A DNA stretch of 64,000 nucleotides. Origin: Ramlibacter sp. (GTDB taxonomy: Bacteria; Pseudomonadota; Gammaproteobacteria; Burkholderiales; Burkholderiaceae_C). The notes beneath the pieces were generated by a model. The model saw nothing but the letters and a program-made list of their open reading frames with translations, was not told where the DNA came from and made no database searches. Made by a program: the position numbers and the translations under genes. The DNA is taken from positions 1,397,953 to 1,461,952 of the forward strand of contig JAHBZN010000001.1 of NCBI GenBank assembly GCA_019635415.1, written 5' to 3'. Positions 62,328 to 64,000 of this stretch are shown in pieces (the stretch's first letter is position 1; each line of letters opens with the position of its first letter).

Positions 62328-64000
62328 TCAGCACCCTTGTTCGAAGGCGAGCACGAAGGCCGTGAAGTCGTCGGTATCGACAAACCCCGTGCCGTCGAAG
62401 TCGGCCTCGTCCACGCCTTCTTCGAAGGCAAAGACAAAGGCGATGTAATCGTCGAGATCGACAAACCCCGACCCGTCGAAATCGGCCTTGCACGGCACCC
62501 GCTCGAGCGCGCCCAGGTCGACCACGGGTGGATCCCCCGGGCCGGTGTCGGGCATCGAGTGGTCGTCGGCGCGCCTGGGGTTCCCGGCGGCGTCCACCAC
62601 CAGGCCCGCGGGCAGGGCGGAGGAGTCACCCGCGTCGATGCAGGATGACCCGTACGACAGCGAGTAGTCGCCGGCGGAGGGATCGGCGAAGTACGGGTCT
62701 TCCCCGCTGTTGGCCAGGCCGCCCAGGTCTCCGGCCCATCCCGCGACGCGGGAGTAATTCACGCCGCCCGTCGCGGCGAAATAGAGCAGGTTGCGGCTCT
62801 GCTCGTCCTGGTATGAGCCGTTGTGGCCCCAGAGGATCGAGTTGACGACGTCGGCGGCGGCGAAGAAGACGACCAGGCCGCCGGTGTATTCGTCGGTGGT
62901 GTTGTCGGCGAGGGTGCAGTTGATGATGGAGGCGGTGGTGCCCGAGGCGGACCAGATGCCGCCGGCGTCACCGACGGCGTGGTTCTTGGTGATCAGGCAA
63001 CCGGCGATCACGGCCTGGGTGTTGTAGAGGTCGATGGCGCCGCCGTTGTACACATCGGCGGCGTTGCCGGAAAACACGCTGGCGCGGATTTCGGCGGACG
63101 AATCCCCGGCGGCAAGGGCACCCCCCCACCAGGCATGGTTGCCGCGGAACTCGCTTTGCTCGACGGTGAGATGAACCCCGGCGTTGAACGAAAGTCCTCC
63201 CCCCCCACCCCCGACGGCGGTGTTGTCCATCAGGGCGCAGCGATGCAGGCTCGGGGAGCCGCCCCACCACGCGGCCAGCGCGCCGCCCGAGCCGGCGCGG
63301 TTCTCCTGGAAGAGGCAATCCGTGAATCGCGTGGACGATCCTTCAAGGTAGACCCCCGCGCCGTACCAGTCGGAGTAACCGTGCTGGATCGTGAAGCGGT
63401 CAACCAGGGAGTGCTCGTCGGCGGCGTAGGCGGTCACCACGGAATACGAGTTGTCGTCGCGCCCTGGCCCGTCGATCTCGCCCGACAGGATCGAGGCGTG
63501 CGAACCGGCGATCCGCTGGGCAAGGGATGTCTCGCCCCCGCCGATACGGCTCTTGCCCTGAAACCCCCCGTGCATCGCCAGCCCCGAGGTCAGTCGAAAA
63601 CTACCGAAGCGGTCGCCCGGCCACCTTGCCGGGGTATAGATCCCGTCGGCAACCCATATTTCCTTGATGTTGGAGCACTTCAAGTAGGCGAGATCGAGCA
63701 GTTCCCGGAGGTCCGCCCCGGCGTTTGCCCATGCGCGGCCCTCCCCGGGTCCGGGCGTCTGCGCGTCGGCGTAGCGGCGTTCATCGCACTCGTCGGGCCT
63801 GCAGTCGCCGTTGGCGTCGGAACTGCTCCCCGTCGCCAGGTCGATCGCGTCGTCGATGCCGTTGCCGTTGCAGTCGATGATCCCCGGGGCGTCGCGGTAA
63901 TTGGCAAGGACCCACCTGGTCTGCTGGTGAACAAAGGCGTTGTACGCGGCCCTGGGGTCGCCCGCCCCGACGCCCAGCGGCTGCCCCGTGTCCGGGTGCG
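62328..64000 (-). CDS. Secreted beta-helix protein with calcium-loop tail, 5' end outside the window
   Basis: The minus-strand frame is open from the window edge through 62328, at least 556 residues. It starts with N-A-F-V-H-Q-Q-T-R-W-V and a C-N-G-N-G-I-D-D-A-I-D and D-A-N-G-D-C-R-P-D-E-C region that looks like thrombospondin type 3 calcium repeats. A parallel beta-helix follows with repeated N-N/N-x-A-G-G-I and G-G-G/G-G-A-L turns. It ends with two D-F-D-G-S/T-G-F-V-D-x-D-D loops like the carboxypeptidase. It is probably an exported surface protein of the planctomycete part. The function is unknown. Confidence 0.85.
   Translation of the reverse strand, partial: HPDTGQPLGVGAGDPRAAYNAFVHQQTRWVLANYRDAPGIIDCNGNGIDDAIDLATGSSSDANGDCRPDECDERRYADAQTPGPGEGRAWANAGADLRELLDLAYLKCSNIKEIWVADGIYTPARWPGDRFGSFRLTSGLAMHGGFQGKSRIGGGETSLAQRIAGSHASILSGEIDGPGRDDNSYSVVTAYAADEHSLVDRFTIQHGYSDWYGAGVYLEGSSTRFTDCLFQENRAGSGGALAAWWGGSPSLHRCALMDNTAVGGGGGGLSFNAGVHLTVEQSEFRGNHAWWGGALAAGDSSAEIRASVFSGNAADVYNGGAIDLYNTQAVIAGCLITKNHAVGDAGGIWSASGTTASIINCTLADNTTDEYTGGLVVFFAAADVVNSILWGHNGSYQDEQSRNLLYFAATGGVNYSRVAGWAGDLGGLANSGEDPYFADPSAGDYSLSYGSSCIDAGDSSALPAGLVVDAAGNPRRADDHSMPDTGPGDPPVVDLGALERVPCKADFDGSGFVDLDDYIAFVFAFEEGVDEADFDGTGFVDTDDFTAFVLAFEQGC

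Noticed and set aside
60787..62493. Minus-strand open frame of 568 codons over the carboxypeptidase
   Set aside because: Arginine- and proline-rich shadow of an M14 peptidase gene.
63680..63934. Short minus-strand open frame of 84 codons
   Set aside because: It is a threonine/arginine-rich out-of-frame shadow; the true minus-strand frame of the beta-helix protein runs through this stretch without a stop.

Overview
The window is two pieces of DNA from unrelated bacteria joined end to end. Bases 1 to about 59868 read as a GC-rich betaproteobacterium, most likely Comamonadaceae (Burkholderiales). The evidence is a Bug/TctC-type solute-binding protein, a RisA/RisS-like two-component pair, PhaR and 3-hydroxybutyrate dehydrogenase (polyhydroxybutyrate metabolism), the order relA - tRNA-Val - phaR - rimO - tRNA-Leu - rnr, and short interspersed repeats (GCTAT...TAGC...AAGGGCTACAG) of a kind I associate with this family. 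At about 59861-59880 the rnr gene stops in mid-domain, and an NfeD/ClpP-class protease on the other strand is cut at the same place. From there to 64000 the content looks planctomycete: an M14 carboxypeptidase and a beta-helix protein, both ending in tandem D-x-D/S-G-x-x-D-x-x-D calcium-loop tails. A chimeric assembly join is the simplest reading.

Layout. 1-4600: end of a CoA-transferase gene, a Bug protein, then a two-component system whose flanking envelope genes carry the same promoter element. 4600-12700: PhyH oxygenase, SGNH-type hydrolase, a divergent MarR/siderophore-interacting pair, a tightly overlapped MAPEG-SDR-cupin-CRP operon with a CRP-geometry palindrome in front, a TetR/hydrolase pair, a MerR regulator and YciH. 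12700-20040: GST, XRE protein, LysR/D-tartrate dehydratase pair, YHS protein, aldo/keto reductase, class A penicillin-binding protein. 20150-23076: a five-gene cassette of a membrane protein, a prokaryotic YEATS-like protein, a lipoprotein, a small unknown protein and a GH19-type lysozyme/chitinase; this is the best candidate for an undescribed system. 23158-34821: antiporter, RDD and DUF2721 membrane proteins, anchored MsrA, cysteine-free glutaredoxin, DEAD-box helicase, PAP2 protein, GST, universal stress protein with an FNR box, TrxC, exonuclease, MFS transporter, FHA protein and two poorly known genes. 34822-43340: aldo/keto reductase, a bacterial protein ending in a FYVE-type zinc finger, DUF2917/LysR pair, PhoD, a 7TM hybrid-type sensor kinase and SerB. 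43611-59144: a less GC-rich patch with a small alarmone-hydrolase-like HD protein, FMN reductase, mfd, ispD-ispF, RisS/RisA-like pair, SIMPL protein, BDH, alpha/beta hydrolase, relA, tRNA-Val, phaR, rimO and tRNA-Leu.

Most genes are ordinary housekeeping or metabolic loci of one chromosome. Several compact regulator/target pairs have visible dyad operators: MarR, TetR, LysR twice, a CRP-family operon, and the direct repeats beside the first two-component system. No CRISPR array, rRNA operon, transposase or clear prophage was found. Very long open frames antisense to real genes are frequent and come from the high GC content.
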